From: Rhodococcus sp. 4CII
Lineage (GTDB): Bacteria; Actinomycetota; Actinomycetes; Mycobacteriales; Mycobacteriaceae
Direction of reading: 5' to 3'
Length of the DNA stretch: 64,000 bases
Assembly (NCBI RefSeq): GCF_014256275.1
Contig: NZ_JACCFE010000002.1
Coordinates: forward strand, 2,914,001-2,978,000
The position numbers and the translations under genes are program-made. The notes beneath the pieces are model-generated. The model was not told where the DNA came from. It saw nothing but the letters and a program-made list of their open reading frames with translations, and ran no database searches. Positions 53,230 through 64,000 of this stretch are shown here, piece after piece. Within the stretch, counting starts at the first letter, position 1; every line of letters begins with the position of its first letter.

Positions 53230-53919
53230 CTAGGCGCCGAGCCCGAACGCGACGAGAAACCCGAGGGCGGTGGACAGCCCGACCCACCAGCCGCCCTCCC
53301 GGTAGGCCTCGGGCATCAACGAGTCGGCGAGCACGGCGATGGTCGCGCCGCCGGCGAACGCCTGGACCGTCGCGATGGCACTGTCGGAAATGGTGTCGGC
53401 CACGGCGTCGGCGGCGATCACGACGAGCACCAGCAGGACGGCGGTGGCCGCCCACACCGACAACGCGCGACTGCGGTTGAAATTCGGCTGCGACCGCATG
53501 GACGCCGCGCCCGCGACCGCCTCCGGCACGTTTCCGACCGCGACGGCGACGAGCAGCACCACTCCACCCGCACTGCTGATCGTGACCCCGAGGGCGGTGT
53601 TCTCGGGGATACCGTCGAGCAGCGAGCCGAGCATCAATGCCCAGCCGAGGGCGCCCGCACCGAGTTTGTTCTCGATGAGCCGGTCGGCGACCACGTAGAC
53701 GAGCGCCCCCGCGAACAGGGCCGCGCCCGCGGTCCAGATCCCCTCGGTCTCGAACGCCGGCTGGAACAACTCGGTGGACACGGCCGCCACCATCGTTCCC
53801 GCACCGAACGCCATGAGAGCCGCGAGGACCGGCCGCGGAAGGTCGTAGCGGAGCCCGATGGCGGCACCGATCAGCAGGGGCAGGGCCGTGCCGAGGCCGT
53901 ACAGCGTCGCGGTCAACAT
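53230..53919 (-). CDS. ZIP-family metal transporter
   Basis: A 229-residue membrane protein with about seven hydrophobic segments. Metal-binding residues lie in LGSLLDGIPENTALGV (helix 4) and VAVGNVPEAVAGAA (helix 5), the DGIPE and NxPE motifs of ZIP transporters. The ATG at 53919 is preferred over 54006. It converges on ald (19-bp gap) and diverges from pxpC. Its substrate is a divalent metal, not specified by the sequence. Confidence 0.85.
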   Translation of the reverse strand: MLTATLYGLGTALPLLIGAAIGLRYDLPRPVLAALMAFGAGTMVAAVSTELFQPAFETEGIWTAGAALFAGALVYVVADRLIENKLGAGALGWALMLGSLLDGIPENTALGVTISSAGGVVLLVAVAVGNVPEAVAGAASMRSQPNFNRSRALSVWAATAVLLVLVVIAADAVADTISDSAIATVQAFAGGATIAVLADSLMPEAYREGGWWVGLSTALGFLVAFGLGA

Positions 53920-53965
53920 GGTCGAGAGCGTATCCACAGACCCGTGGATACGGGACAATCGGACG

Positions 53966-54847
53966 ATGGCTTGGCTCGAGGTCGTGCGCACCGGTCCGTT
54001 CACCACCGTGCAGGATCGCGGACGCCCCGGTTACGCATCCATCGGGGTGGGTGCGTCGGGTGCCGCCGACCGAGTCGCGCACGACAGCGCAAACAGGCTG
54101 GTGGGCAACAACTCCGACGCAGCCACGCTGGAGGTCACGCTCGGCGGTCTCGCGGTGCGCGCGGCCGGCAACGTCAGTGTCGCCGTGACCGGCGCCCACA
54201 ATCCCGTCACCGTCAATTCGAAATCCCGCCCCGACTACACGATGCTGCACCTGAACGCCGGCGACCTTCTGGAGATCGCCTTCGCGTCGGAGGGACTGCG
54301 CAGCTATGTCGCCGTCCGCGGAGGTATCGATGTTCCCGCGGTGATGGGGAGCCGGTCCACCGACACGCTGTCGGGGATCGGCCCCGATCCGGTGGCGGAG
54401 GGCGATCGGCTGCTGATCGGCGCGGACGCGGGCGACTGGCCTGCGGACGAGAGCATCCCCCCGCCCGTCACACCCGAGGATCCAGTGACGATGCGCGTCC
54501 GGCTCGGACCGAGGGACGACTGGTTCACCCGGGCATCCGTCGACGCGCTGCTCCGCGAGACGTGGACGGTCACTTCCGACACGAATCGGGTGGGCGCCCG
54601 ACTCGAGGGTCCGGGGGCGCTGCACCGTTCGGTGCGGGACGAGATGCCGAGCGAGGCCATGGTGGCCGGCGCACTCCAGGTGCCCCCGGACGGCCGGCCC
54701 ATCCTGTTTCTCGCCGACCACCCGGTGACGGGCGGCTATCCGGTGATCGCAGTGGTCGCCGAGGCGGACCTACCGATGGCCGCGCAGCTGCGGCCCGGTC
54801 ACCGGGTCCGGTTCCACCGCTCGGTGTCGTCGCCGATCCCGAGGTGA
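53966..54847 (+). CDS. pxpC: 5-oxoprolinase subunit C
   Basis: A 293-residue PxpC (KipA/allophanate hydrolase subunit 2-like) protein. It starts WLEVVRTGPFTTVQDRGRPG and has VGASGAADRVAHDSANRLVG, RSYVAVRGGIDVPAVMGSRS, TNRVGARLEGP and FLADHPVTGGYPVIAVV. It completes the PxpABC set encoded at 48682-50060 but has its own promoter region, divergent from the ZIP gene. Confidence 0.93.
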   Translation: MAWLEVVRTGPFTTVQDRGRPGYASIGVGASGAADRVAHDSANRLVGNNSDAATLEVTLGGLAVRAAGNVSVAVTGAHNPVTVNSKSRPDYTMLHLNAGDLLEIAFASEGLRSYVAVRGGIDVPAVMGSRSTDTLSGIGPDPVAEGDRLLIGADAGDWPADESIPPPVTPEDPVTMRVRLGPRDDWFTRASVDALLRETWTVTSDTNRVGARLEGPGALHRSVRDEMPSEAMVAGALQVPPDGRPILFLADHPVTGGYPVIAVVAEADLPMAAQLRPGHRVRFHRSVSSPIPR

Positions 54848-54853
54848 CGGGAG

Positions 54854-55822
54854 CTAGCTGCGCCGGCGGCGGGCGATGTCGGCGAGCACGACACCCGCGG
54901 CGACGGACGCGTTGAGCGATTCGACGGGGCCCGCCATCGGGATGCTGAGGATCGCGTCGCAGTTCTCGCGGACGAGACGCGACAACCCCTTACCCTCCGA
55001 ACCGACCACCACGACCACCGGACCGCTGCCGTCGAATTCGTCGAGTGTGGTGTCGCCGCCCGCGTCGAGCCCGACCACCTGAACGCCCTTGGACGCCCAA
55101 TCCTTCAGCGTGCGAGTGAGGTTGGTGGCACGGGCGATCGGCAGGCGGGCGGCGGCGCCGGCACTGGTGCGCCATGCGACCGCGGTGACCGACGCGCTGC
55201 GCCGCTCCGGGATGACCACACCGTGCCCACCGAACGCGGCCACCGAACGCACGACGGCACCGAGGTTGCGGGGGTCGGTGATGTTGTCGAGCGCCACGAG
55301 CAGCGGCGCCTCCTGATGCTTGCGCGCCTCCGCGATGAGGTCGTCGGGGTGCGCGTAGCGGTACGGCGGCACCTGCAACGCGATGCCCTGATGCATGCCG
55401 TTGGCGCTGAGCCGGTCGAGATCGGTCCGGGGAACCTCGAGGATGGAGATGCCCGCGTCGGCCGCCCGCTGAACGGATTCCTTCAAGCGGTCGTCGCTCT
55501 CGGTCCCGACCGCGACGTACAGGGCCGTCGCGGGGACGCCGGCACGGAGGCACTCGACGACGGGATTGCGCCCCAGCACGTTCTCGGGACCGTCGAGCAC
55601 CTTGCGACCGGCGGTCGGGCGACCGCGGCCGGGCTGCTTCTCGGCGTCCCGGGCGGCCCGGGCGGCACGCTTGGCGGCGGGGTGCTTGGTGCGGGCCTCG
55701 GCGGGCGGGGTGGCGCCACGCCCTTCCAGGCCCTTGCGGCGCTGGCCGCCGGATCCGGCGACCTGCCCCTTCTTGGTACCGGCCTTGCGGATGGCTCCGC
55801 GCCTGCTCGAATTTCCAGCCAT
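54854..55822 (-). CDS. rlmB: 23S rRNA 2'-O-ribose methyltransferase (RlmB/TrmH family)
   Basis: A 322-residue SpoU-family methyltransferase. A basic 75-residue N-terminal extension precedes [14 protein letters not shown], the substrate-binding domain. The SAM-binding knot has [20 protein letters not shown] (core [10 protein letters not shown]), [14 protein letters not shown] and [19 protein letters not shown]. It follows cysS by 2 bp on the same strand, as in M. tuberculosis. Confidence 0.93.
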   Translation of the reverse strand: MAGNSSRRGAIRKAGTKKGQVAGSGGQRRKGLEGRGATPPAEARTKHPAAKRAARAARDAEKQPGRGRPTAGRKVLDGPENVLGRNPVVECLRAGVPATALYVAVGTESDDRLKESVQRAADAGISILEVPRTDLDRLSANGMHQGIALQVPPYRYAHPDDLIAEARKHQEAPLLVALDNITDPRNLGAVVRSVAAFGGHGVVIPERRSASVTAVAWRTSAGAAARLPIARATNLTRTLKDWASKGVQVVGLDAGGDTTLDEFDGSGPVVVVVGSEGKGLSRLVRENCDAILSIPMAGPVESLNASVAAGVVLADIARRRRS

Positions 55823-55824
55823 TA

Positions 55825-57219
55825 CTACTGTCCTGCCTTGAGAGACCACTCGGGCCCGTTGGGGGTATCGGTGACCTCGATGCCCGCCCGGATCAGACGG
55901 TCACGCACCTCGTCGGCCACAGCCCAGTTCTTCTCGGCGCGGGCACTCTGCCTGCGCTCGAGTTCGGCCCGGACCAGAACGTCCAGGGCATCGGTTGCCG
56001 CGGACGCATCCGCGGTCTCCTGAGTCCAGTGTTCGTCCAGCGGGTCCACACCGAGGATCGACAGCATGCCCCGGACCTGCGACGCGATCGCGCGCGCACC
56101 CTCGAGATCACCGCCGTCGAGAGCGATGTTGCCCTCGCGGACCTTGCCGTGCACCTCGGCGAGCGCCGCGGGGACGGCGAGGTCGTCGTCGAGTGCCCGC
56201 GCGAACGCGTCCGTCCAGCGACCGTTCGACACCTCGCCGGCGCGCTCCTGGGTGCGCATGACGAACGATTCGATGCGTCGGTACGCGGCGGCACCCTCGT
56301 CGAGGGCGGTGTCGGAGTACTCGAGCATCGACCGGTAGTGGGCGCTGCCGAGATAGTACCGAAGTTCTTGCGGCCGAACCTTTTTCAGCACGTTCGGCAC
56401 GGACAGCACGTTGCCGAGCGACTTCGACATCTTCTCGCCGCCCATGGTGACCCAGCCGTTGTGCAACCAGTACTGTGCGAAGGAGTCGCCGGCGCACTTG
56501 GCCTGCGCGATCTCGTTCTCGTGGTGCGGGAACACCAGGTCCAGGCCGCCGCAGTGAATGTCGAACGCCGCCCCGAGGTAGAACTCGGCCATGGCGGAGC
56601 ACTCGAGATGCCAGCCCGGCCTGCCGCGGCCCCACGGCGTCGGCCACGACGGTTCGCCCGGCTTCTCCGCCTTCCACAGCGTGAAGTCGCGGGGGTCGCG
56701 CTTGCATTCACCGGCGCTCTCGCCCTGGTGGACGTCGTCGAGTTTGTGCCCGGACAGGCTGCCGTACTGCGGGTAACTGCGGACGTCGAAGTAGACGTCG
56801 CCGCCCGCCGCGTACGCGTGACCGTTGTCGATGAGCCGCTGCATCAACTCGACCATCTGCGTGATGTGGCCGGTGGCCCGCGGTTCGACGGACGGCGGCA
56901 GCACACCGAGTTGCTGGTACGCCCATGTGAACGACCGCTCGAACGTGGCGGCCCACTCCCACCACGGCCTGCCCGCCTCGGCGGCCTTGTTCAGGATCTT
57001 GTCCTCGATGTCCGTGACATTGCGAACGAAGGCCACGTCGTAGTCGTGGGCGAGCAGCCAGCGCCGCAGCACGTCGAACGCGACGCCGCTGCGTACGTGA
57101 CCGATATGGGGGTCGCCCTGCACCGTGGCGCCACACAGGTACACCGATGCGTGTCCAGGGGCCAGCGGAACGAAGTCACGCAAGGCCCGCGTCTCGGTGT
57201 CGAATAGGCGCAGGGTCAC
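55825..57219 (-). CDS. cysS: cysteinyl-tRNA synthetase
   Basis: A 464-residue class I tRNA synthetase. The HIGH motif is in [15 protein letters not shown], with the zinc ligands YLCGATV near residue 29 and LECSAM and HHENEIAQ further on. The KMSKS motif is [14 protein letters not shown] is the start; TAGGAT 8 nt upstream suggests a leaderless transcript. The order ispD-ispF-cysS-rlmB is the usual actinobacterial one. Confidence 0.96.
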   Translation of the reverse strand: MTLRLFDTETRALRDFVPLAPGHASVYLCGATVQGDPHIGHVRSGVAFDVLRRWLLAHDYDVAFVRNVTDIEDKILNKAAEAGRPWWEWAATFERSFTWAYQQLGVLPPSVEPRATGHITQMVELMQRLIDNGHAYAAGGDVYFDVRSYPQYGSLSGHKLDDVHQGESAGECKRDPRDFTLWKAEKPGEPSWPTPWGRGRPGWHLECSAMAEFYLGAAFDIHCGGLDLVFPHHENEIAQAKCAGDSFAQYWLHNGWVTMGGEKMSKSLGNVLSVPNVLKKVRPQELRYYLGSAHYRSMLEYSDTALDEGAAAYRRIESFVMRTQERAGEVSNGRWTDAFARALDDDLAVPAALAEVHGKVREGNIALDGGDLEGARAIASQVRGMLSILGVDPLDEHWTQETADASAATDALDVLVRAELERRQSARAEKNWAVADEVRDRLIRAGIEVTDTPNGPEWSLKAGQ

Positions 57220-57230
57220 GACCAGCGATC

Positions 57231-58387
<1,157 letters not shown>

Positions 58388-58400
58388 TGATCGCGACTGT

Positions 58401-58919
<519 letters not shown>

Positions 58920-59152
58920 TTAACACGTGTCCGGATCCTGGTCGCATCAACGGTGCAGGTCAGGGGCATCGTTGCCTGACCGTAGGGGTTGACAGGGCCC
59001 CCGATACGTGCATTCCGGACACCCCGATCGGGCGGTTCTCCGGCGCCGAAACCGCACGCAGACAACCGTTGTGACTACCCAGCGAGCAGGCCACGCGGAC
59101 GAACTACTACTCTGCCTAGTTGAAGTGCGAACCTGACCCCGGAGGACAACTC

Positions 59153-59785
59153 GTGACTGCTCTCGACAAGCCGACTCGCCGAGTCGCCACCGCCGTCGCT
59201 CTCGCTGCCGGCGCAGCCCTCGTGCTGTCCGCGTGCAGTGCGGGCCAGATCACCCAGACGTCGAGTCAGGTCGCCGCGGTCAACGGCAACAGCGCGAACG
59301 TCGGGTCGATCGCCCTGCGCAACGTCCACGTGGTCTACCCGAACTCCGCGGAGTACAGCCTCGCGCCGGGCGGCAACGCCGTCCTCGCGTTCACCGCGAT
59401 CAACAACAACGAGGACACCCCGGACAAGCTGACCAAGATCAGCACCGACTACGCACAGTCCGTCACCCTCGGCGACAAGACCGGTGGACTGGAGATCGCG
59501 CCGCAGACCGCGCTCGTCGCCGGCCTGCCGGGCGAGGACGCCGCCGAGAGCGCGGCGGCCGCGGGCCAGTCCGCCGGCGATGCCGACGCACCGACCGACG
59601 TCGTCCTCGTCACCCTGAACAACCTGAAGGAAGGCGTGCGCCCAGGCCTCACCTTCCCCGTCACGTTCGCGTTCGAGAAGGCCGGCAACGTCACCGTCTC
59701 CGTTCCCGTCGACGCGGGCCACGAGACCGAGCGCCACGTGTCGGACACGTCGCCGGGCACCGAAGCCGATGGCGGCGGACACTAG
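59153..59785 (+). CDS. lpqE: LpqE-like lipoprotein
   Basis: A 210-residue lipoprotein. A Lys/Arg N-terminus and hydrophobic stretch end in the lipobox VLSAC (Cys near residue 28). The mature domain (VGSIALRNVHVVYP, AVLAFTAINNNEDTPDKL, PVTFAFEKAGNVTVSVPV) looks like a copper-chaperone-type (DUF461) beta-sandwich, without obvious Met/His ligands. GGAGGA precedes the GTG. It lies between carD and radA, the position of M. tuberculosis lpqE (Rv3584). The 263-bp gap before it (58890-59152) holds divergent promoters and no gene. Confidence 0.85.
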   Translation: MTALDKPTRRVATAVALAAGAALVLSACSAGQITQTSSQVAAVNGNSANVGSIALRNVHVVYPNSAEYSLAPGGNAVLAFTAINNNEDTPDKLTKISTDYAQSVTLGDKTGGLEIAPQTALVAGLPGEDAAESAAAAGQSAGDADAPTDVVLVTLNNLKEGVRPGLTFPVTFAFEKAGNVTVSVPVDAGHETERHVSDTSPGTEADGGGH

Positions 59786-59831
59786 CAACCGGACCGGGTC
59801 CGCTGTCGGACCCGGTACCTAGGCTGGCCCG

Positions 59832-61214
59832 GTGGCCAAACTCAAGTCCAGTTTCCGATGCTCGTCGTGCCAGTGCACGGTCCCCAAATGGGTCGGGCGG
59901 TGCCCCGAGTGCGGTAGCTGGGGATCGATGGACGAGGCCCCGGTCGTCGCGGCGGTCGCCAGCCGCCCCGGCGCCTCCCTCGCGAAAGCCGGAGCGGGGG
60001 CGGTACTTCCGTCCACCCCCGCGACCCCGATCACGCGCATCGACAGCACGTCCACCCGCGCCAAACCCACCGGCATCGACGAACTCGACCGGGTTCTCGG
60101 CGGCGGCGTGGTGCCCGGTTCGGTCGTCCTCCTCGCCGGCGAGCCCGGCGTCGGCAAGTCGACCCTGCTCCTCGAGGTCGTCCACCAGTGGGCCCGGCGC
60201 GGTCCCGACGACCGGTCCCTGTACGTCACGGGTGAGGAATCCGCCGGGCAGGTGCGGCTGCGGGCCGACCGCACCGGCGCCGTCCACGAGCGGGTCTACC
60301 TCGCCGCCGAATCCGATCTCGCGACCATCCTCGGTCACGTCGAGCAGGTCCGCCCCACCCTGCTGATCGTCGACTCCGTGCAGACCATGCTGGCCGCGGA
60401 CGTCGACGGCGTGGTCGGTGGCGTCACCCAGGTCAAAGCCGTCACCAGCGCTCTCACGTCCCTCGCGAAGGCCAGCGGCGTGCCGGTGCTCCTCATCGGC
60501 CACGTCACCAAGGACGGCGCGGTCGCGGGTCCGCGGTCGCTCGAGCACCTCGTCGATGTGGTGCTGCACTTCGAGGGCGACAAACACTCCACGCTGCGGA
60601 TGGTGCGCGGTGTCAAGAACCGCTTCGGCGCCGCCGACGAGGTCGGCTGCTTCGAACTGCGCGAAGACGGCATCGCCGGCATCAGCGACCCGTCCGGGCT
60701 GTTCCTCCACCACCGCGCCGAGGCCGTCCCCGGAACCGCCGTCACCGTCATGATGGACGGCAAGCGGCCCCTCCTCGGCGAGGTGCAGGCCCTCGTGGCC
60801 GCCACGTCCATGCCTGCACCCCGGCGTGCCGTCAGCGGCCTCGACAGCGCCCGTGTCGCCATGGTCCTGGCCGTGCTCGACCGCCGGTGCGGCGTGCCGA
60901 TCGCGAAGAACGACGTCTACGCGGCCACCGTCGGCGGCATGCGGATGACCGAACCGTCCGCCGATCTGGCGCTGGCCCTCGCCGTCGCGTCGGCGGTGCG
61001 AGACAAGCCGGTGCCGGACGGGCTCGTGATCCTCGGCGAAGTGGGGCTCGCCGGCGAGGTGCGGCGGGTACCCGGGGTCGGGCGCCGGCTCGCGGAGGCC
61101 CACCGGCTCGGATTCGGCCGCGCCATCGTGCCCCTCGATTCCGGGGCCGCACCCAAGGGAATGAGGGTCACCGAGGTCGGGAACCTCGGCGCGGCCATAG
61201 CGTCGCTGCGGTGA
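59832..61214 (+). CDS. radA: DNA repair protein RadA
   Basis: A 460-residue RadA (Sms) protein. The N-terminal C4 zinc motif is CSSCQC...CPECGSWG. The RecA-like core has [11 protein letters not shown] (Walker A), [10 protein letters not shown] (Walker B) and the RadA-specific KNRFGAADE. The C-terminal third is a Lon-like domain ([34 protein letters not shown]). It processes branched recombination intermediates. TAGGCT 6 nt before the GTG suggests a leaderless start. Its last codons begin a 29-bp tandem repeat. Confidence 0.96.
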   Translation: MAKLKSSFRCSSCQCTVPKWVGRCPECGSWGSMDEAPVVAAVASRPGASLAKAGAGAVLPSTPATPITRIDSTSTRAKPTGIDELDRVLGGGVVPGSVVLLAGEPGVGKSTLLLEVVHQWARRGPDDRSLYVTGEESAGQVRLRADRTGAVHERVYLAAESDLATILGHVEQVRPTLLIVDSVQTMLAADVDGVVGGVTQVKAVTSALTSLAKASGVPVLLIGHVTKDGAVAGPRSLEHLVDVVLHFEGDKHSTLRMVRGVKNRFGAADEVGCFELREDGIAGISDPSGLFLHHRAEAVPGTAVTVMMDGKRPLLGEVQALVAATSMPAPRRAVSGLDSARVAMVLAVLDRRCGVPIAKNDVYAATVGGMRMTEPSADLALALAVASAVRDKPVPDGLVILGEVGLAGEVRRVPGVGRRLAEAHRLGFGRAIVPLDSGAAPKGMRVTEVGNLGAAIASLR

Positions 61215-61278
61215 CGCTCACGTGGACTGCGTCGCTGCGGTGACGCTCACGTGGACTGCGTCGCTGCGGTGACGCTCA
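61200..61278. repeat. 29-bp tandem repeat spanning the radA stop
   Basis: Units at 61200-61228, 61229-61257 and 61258-61278 (partial) are identical and start GCGTCGCTGCGGTGACGCTC. The first unit encodes the end of RadA and its TGA. The last one carries the stop of the converging thioesterase gene (61276-61278). Confidence 0.9.
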
Positions 61279-61839
61279 GATCGACGAGGTGCCGAACGGT
61301 CGCTCCGGGACACCGTCCACGAAGTCCATCGTCTTCTCGAAGTGCGCGGCCGTGACGGTGAGGAACAGTCCCCGGGACGTCGCCACCACCACATCGGGGT
61401 CGGCCGTCGGTCCCTCGACGATCCGTGCCTCGGCGCTGGTGTACACCTTGCGGCGGATCGTGCCGTCGATGCGGGCGTGGAACTCGAGAACCGACCCCAG
61501 CGGTATGGGCCGGGCGAAGTCGATCTCGAGGTGACCAGTGACCACCGGACCGTCGGCGGCGGCGCGGCAGACCATGCCCTGCGCCTCGTCGAACGCCGTC
61601 GACAGGATGCCGCCGTGGATCACTCCCGGACCGCCCTGGTAGCGGGGCGCCACCTCGAGCCGTCCCCACACGTCGAGTCCCTGCCCGGCAGTGAAGCTCA
61701 TGGACATGCCCGCGGGCGACTCGTCACCGCACCCGAAGCACCGTGACCAGTGCTGCGGCACGGGCTGACCTGCGGCGGGAAAGCTGTCGACCAGTTCCGG
61801 CAGGGTCAGGTCGTCGGGCAAAGTCCAGGTACCACTCAT
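61276..61839 (-). CDS. hot-dog fold thioesterase (PaaI/4HBT type)
   Basis: A 188-residue protein with a hot-dog thioesterase domain. CFGCGDESPAGMSMSF precedes it, GGPGVIHGGILSTAFDEAQG is the catalytic helix region (Asp/Glu near residue 91), and VTGHLEIDFARPIPLGSVL follows. It probably hydrolyses acyl-CoAs. TAGATT 8 nt before the ATG and no ribosome binding site suggest a leaderless start. It is divergent from disA. Confidence 0.85.
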   Translation of the reverse strand: MSGTWTLPDDLTLPELVDSFPAAGQPVPQHWSRCFGCGDESPAGMSMSFTAGQGLDVWGRLEVAPRYQGGPGVIHGGILSTAFDEAQGMVCRAAADGPVVTGHLEIDFARPIPLGSVLEFHARIDGTIRRKVYTSAEARIVEGPTADPDVVVATSRGLFLTVTAAHFEKTMDFVDGVPERPFGTSSI

Positions 61840-61924
61840 GGATAGGTAATCTAAACGCGGGTCCGGACGTCTTTCCACGGCGGTCCCCGACAAGTGACGC
61901 CTACCTCAGCGGGAGTATTGCGCG

Positions 61925-63010
61925 ATGAACGATGCCGAGTCGTCGTCTGCGCTGCGTGAAACGATTGCCCGGCTGGCTCCCGGAACGGCACTTCGGGACG
62001 GCCTCGAGCGCATCCTGCGCGGCCGCACGGGTGCACTGATCGTCCTCGGCTACGACGAGCAGATGGAAGAGATCTGCGACGGCGGCTTCGAGCTCGACGT
62101 GGAGTTCGCCCCCACCCGGCTGCGTGAGCTGTCGAAGATGGACGGCGCCGTGGTCCTGTCCACCGACGGCTCCCGCATCGTGCGGGCCAACGTCCAGCTC
62201 GTTCCCGACCACAAGATCCCCACCGTCGAGTCCGGTACGCGCCACCGCGCCGCCGAGCGGACGGCGATGCAGACCGGTTACCCCGTGGTGTCGGTGAGCC
62301 AGTCGATGAGCATCGTCAGCGTGTACGTCGGCGGCATCCGGCACGTCATCGACGGTTCCGCCACGATCCTCTCGCGCGCCAATCAGGCGGTGGCGACCCT
62401 CGAGCGGTACAAGGCGCGGCTCGACGAGGTCACCCGCCAGCTGTCGGTGGTGGAGATCGAGGATTTCGTCACGCTCCGCGACGCGCTGACCGTGGTGCAG
62501 CGACTGGAGATGGTGCGGCGGGTGTCCGTCGAGATCGAGCAGGACGTGCTCGAACTCGGCACGGACGGGCGTCAGCTCGCGCTCCAGCTCGAGGAACTTG
62601 TCGGCGACAACGACGTGGCGCGGGAACTCATCGTGCGCGACTACCTGGCGGGCACCGGCCCCGCACCCGCCGACGACGTCGAGAAGTCGCTCACCGCGCT
62701 CGACCGGATCACGGACGCAGACCTTCTCGACCTCACGACACTGGCCCGCGCCTTCGGGTACCCAGGCACCATCGAGGCGCTCGAGGCGCCGATGAGTCCC
62801 CGTGGCTACCGGGTGCTCACCCGCGTTCCCCGACTGCAGTTCAATCAGATCCACCGATTGGTCGGCTCGTTCGGGACGCTGCAGTCGCTGCTGGCCGCGA
62901 CGGCCGCCGACCTGCAGTCGGTGGAGGGCATCGGCGGGCTGTGGGCGCGCCACATCCGCGAGGGCTTGTCCCGGCTGGCCGAGACGTCGATCTCCGGCCC
63001 GTACGACTAG
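61925..63010 (+). CDS. disA: diadenylate cyclase DisA
   Basis: A 361-residue DNA integrity scanning protein that makes c-di-AMP from two ATP. The DAC domain (residues 10-150) has the DGA motif (KMDGAVVLS) and the RHR motif (GTRHRAAER). A helical linker follows, and the C-terminal HhH domain ([20 protein letters not shown]) binds branched DNA. RadA, encoded just upstream, is a known partner and inhibitor of DisA in other bacteria. The end overlaps the converging lyase gene by 4 bp. Confidence 0.96.
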   Translation: MNDAESSSALRETIARLAPGTALRDGLERILRGRTGALIVLGYDEQMEEICDGGFELDVEFAPTRLRELSKMDGAVVLSTDGSRIVRANVQLVPDHKIPTVESGTRHRAAERTAMQTGYPVVSVSQSMSIVSVYVGGIRHVIDGSATILSRANQAVATLERYKARLDEVTRQLSVVEIEDFVTLRDALTVVQRLEMVRRVSVEIEQDVLELGTDGRQLALQLEELVGDNDVARELIVRDYLAGTGPAPADDVEKSLTALDRITDADLLDLTTLARAFGYPGTIEALEAPMSPRGYRVLTRVPRLQFNQIHRLVGSFGTLQSLLAATAADLQSVEGIGGLWARHIREGLSRLAETSISGPYD

Positions 63011-63837
63011 TACGACAGTCGCAGTGCGTCCAGGCGGGTGCGAATGGTCAGGGCACGCGCGAGTTGCGGACGGTCGCTGCCGCTCCGGACACCCGCGCCG
63101 TCGACGCCGAGGCGGTCGATCACCTCGTCCGCCCATGCCGCGTCCGCGGCCGTCGGGCTCAGCTCACGATTGACGTCGCCTGTGTGCGCGGCCTTCATGC
63201 ACAGCTTGCCGGACATCCCCATCGTCCGTGTGACGGCCAGCGCCTCGATCCGGGTTTCGTGATCGTCGGCCAGCGTGGGTCCGTCGATCGGTGCCGCGAT
63301 TCCGGCGGCGCCACTCGCGACGACGAGGCGGCCCCGGGCGTACGCGAGCGCGTCCGGTTCTGCACCGGCGCCCGTGTCCCGCCGGAAGTCGCCGCTGCCG
63401 AAGGCCAATCGCAGTGTGGCGGGTTCGGAAGCGATCTCGTACGCGAACTCGATTCCCCGCGCGGATTCGACCAGAGCGAGCACCGGAACCGCACCGCCGA
63501 GGCGGGCAGCGGTGTCCCGGACCTGTTGCCCGGATTCACTTTTCGCCAGCATGACGCCCTGAAGTCCGGGCAGGCCCCGGAGCGCGTCCACGTCGGCCGA
63601 CCAGTCGTCGGTGGTTGCCGCGTTGATCCGGACCCAGGCGGCACCGCCGCCCGAGAGCCATTCGGCGACGGACCGCCGGGCGTCGGATCGTTCCGCCGTG
63701 ACCACGCCGTCCTCGAGGTCGAGGATGACGGCATCGGCGTCGCACCGGTCGGCGAGGTCGAAATCCTCGGGTCGCGAAGCGGACACCAGTAGCCACGATC
63801 GCGCGTGCCGGGCGTCGAGGGGAATCGCTGTGAAAAT
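63007..63837 (-). CDS. CitE-like HpcH/HpaI aldolase family protein
   Basis: A 276-residue TIM-barrel lyase if started at ATT 63837 ([20 protein letters not shown]). RSWLLVxxxRPExF is the first strand of CitE proteins and would be lost with the GTG at 63786. AAGGAAG lies 5 nt before this ATT. Metal and CoA sites are [24 protein letters not shown] and [13 protein letters not shown]. CitE-like proteins act on citramalyl-, malyl- or similar CoA esters. It follows a GntR gene by 10 bp on the same strand, so that regulator may control it. Confidence 0.85.
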   Translation of the reverse strand: MFTAIPLDARHARSWLLVSASRPEDFDLADRCDADAVILDLEDGVVTAERSDARRSVAEWLSGGGAAWVRINAATTDDWSADVDALRGLPGLQGVMLAKSESGQQVRDTAARLGGAVPVLALVESARGIEFAYEIASEPATLRLAFGSGDFRRDTGAGAEPDALAYARGRLVVASGAAGIAAPIDGPTLADDHETRIEALAVTRTMGMSGKLCMKAAHTGDVNRELSPTAADAAWADEVIDRLGVDGAGVRSGSDRPQLARALTIRTRLDALRLSY

Positions 63838-63847
63838 GGTGTCTTCC

Positions 63848-64000
63848 TTACTGTCGATGGTCCGGATCGGCTTCTCCGACCACAGATTCCAGTGCGACCC
63901 GGACGGCGTCCAGATGCTCCGCCATGGCCCGGGCCGCCTTGTCGTAGCTGCGCGAGGCGATTCCGTCCACGATTCGGTCGTGCTCGTCGTTCGACTTCTG
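63848..64000 (-). CDS. GntR-family regulator, C-terminal end (runs off the window)
   Basis: The last 50 codons of a minus-strand gene read EHDRIVDGIASRSYDKAARA followed by MAEHLDAVRVALESVVGEA and stop TAA (63848-63850). This is the final helix pair of an FCD domain, where EHxxI and AxxxMxxHL supply the metal-site His. The stop codon overlaps the ribosome binding site of the CitE-like gene. The N-terminal DNA-binding domain is outside the window. Confidence 0.75.
   Translation of the reverse strand, partial: QKSNDEHDRIVDGIASRSYDKAARAMAEHLDAVRVALESVVGEADPDHRQ

Overview
The window is high-GC actinobacterial DNA and reads as Rhodococcus, probably the R. jostii/R. opacus group. The evidence is the gene content and order: kstR next to fadE34, an igr-type steroid operon, the block rlmB-cysS-ispF-ispD-carD | lpqE-radA-disA in the same order as in Mycobacterium tuberculosis, ESX-associated genes, DUF3558 lipoproteins and frequent GTG starts. 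Species assignment is inference. I found no rRNA, tRNA, CRISPR array, insertion sequence or prophage.

Layout. 1-2614 (minus): MoxR ATPase, DUF58 and DUF4129 membrane proteins. 2730-5672: TrpB-like PLP enzyme, ZapE-like ATPase and a divergent TetR regulator. 5767-21458: a purine-degradation region with a DUF6986 aldolase-like protein, allantoicase, PuuE allantoinase, GntR regulator, NCS1 permease, allantoin/hydantoin racemase, MFS transporter, then (after an XRE regulator and a methionine aminopeptidase) a second GntR regulator, OHCU decarboxylase, 8-oxoguanine/guanine deaminase-like amidohydrolase, and a two-polypeptide xanthine dehydrogenase. Urate oxidase and HIU hydrolase are absent from the window. 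21466-31267: Nudix, type II NADH dehydrogenase, LysR, alpha/beta hydrolase, MobA-like nucleotidyltransferase, SnoaL-like protein, DrrAB-type ABC exporter, and a LuxR regulator with a flavoprotein monooxygenase.

31239-38992 is a steroid side-chain degradation block: ltp2, chsH1, chsH2, fadE29 and fadE28 as one overlapping operon, then fadE34 and the divergent repressor kstR. Perfect 14-bp KstR operators lie in front of both transcription units. 39061-48552 holds a trehalose-phosphatase/GH15 fusion, a LacI regulator, a zinc-type ABC importer and a small ESX-associated cluster whose EspG-like gene is frameshifted.

48682-54847 holds 5-oxoprolinase subunits A and B separated from subunit C by about 3.9 kb. 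The separating DNA carries a short 2Fe-2S ferredoxin, a PucR-type regulator truncated at both ends, an Lrp/AldR regulator, alanine dehydrogenase and a ZIP transporter. 54854-63010 is housekeeping: rRNA methyltransferase, cysS, ispF, ispD, carD, lpqE, radA, a thioesterase and disA. The window ends with a CitE-like lyase that appears to start at ATT, and the 3' end of a GntR regulator.

The least expected structure is a 40-46 bp palindromic element ending in AGTACTCACGGG. Two near-complete copies supply the stop codons of converging genes, and a half copy sits exactly where the PucR-type gene is cut. Other notable items are paired XRE operators three helical turns apart, a shared TGTGATCACA-type motif linking a GntR gene to an MFS gene, and several apparently leaderless starts.
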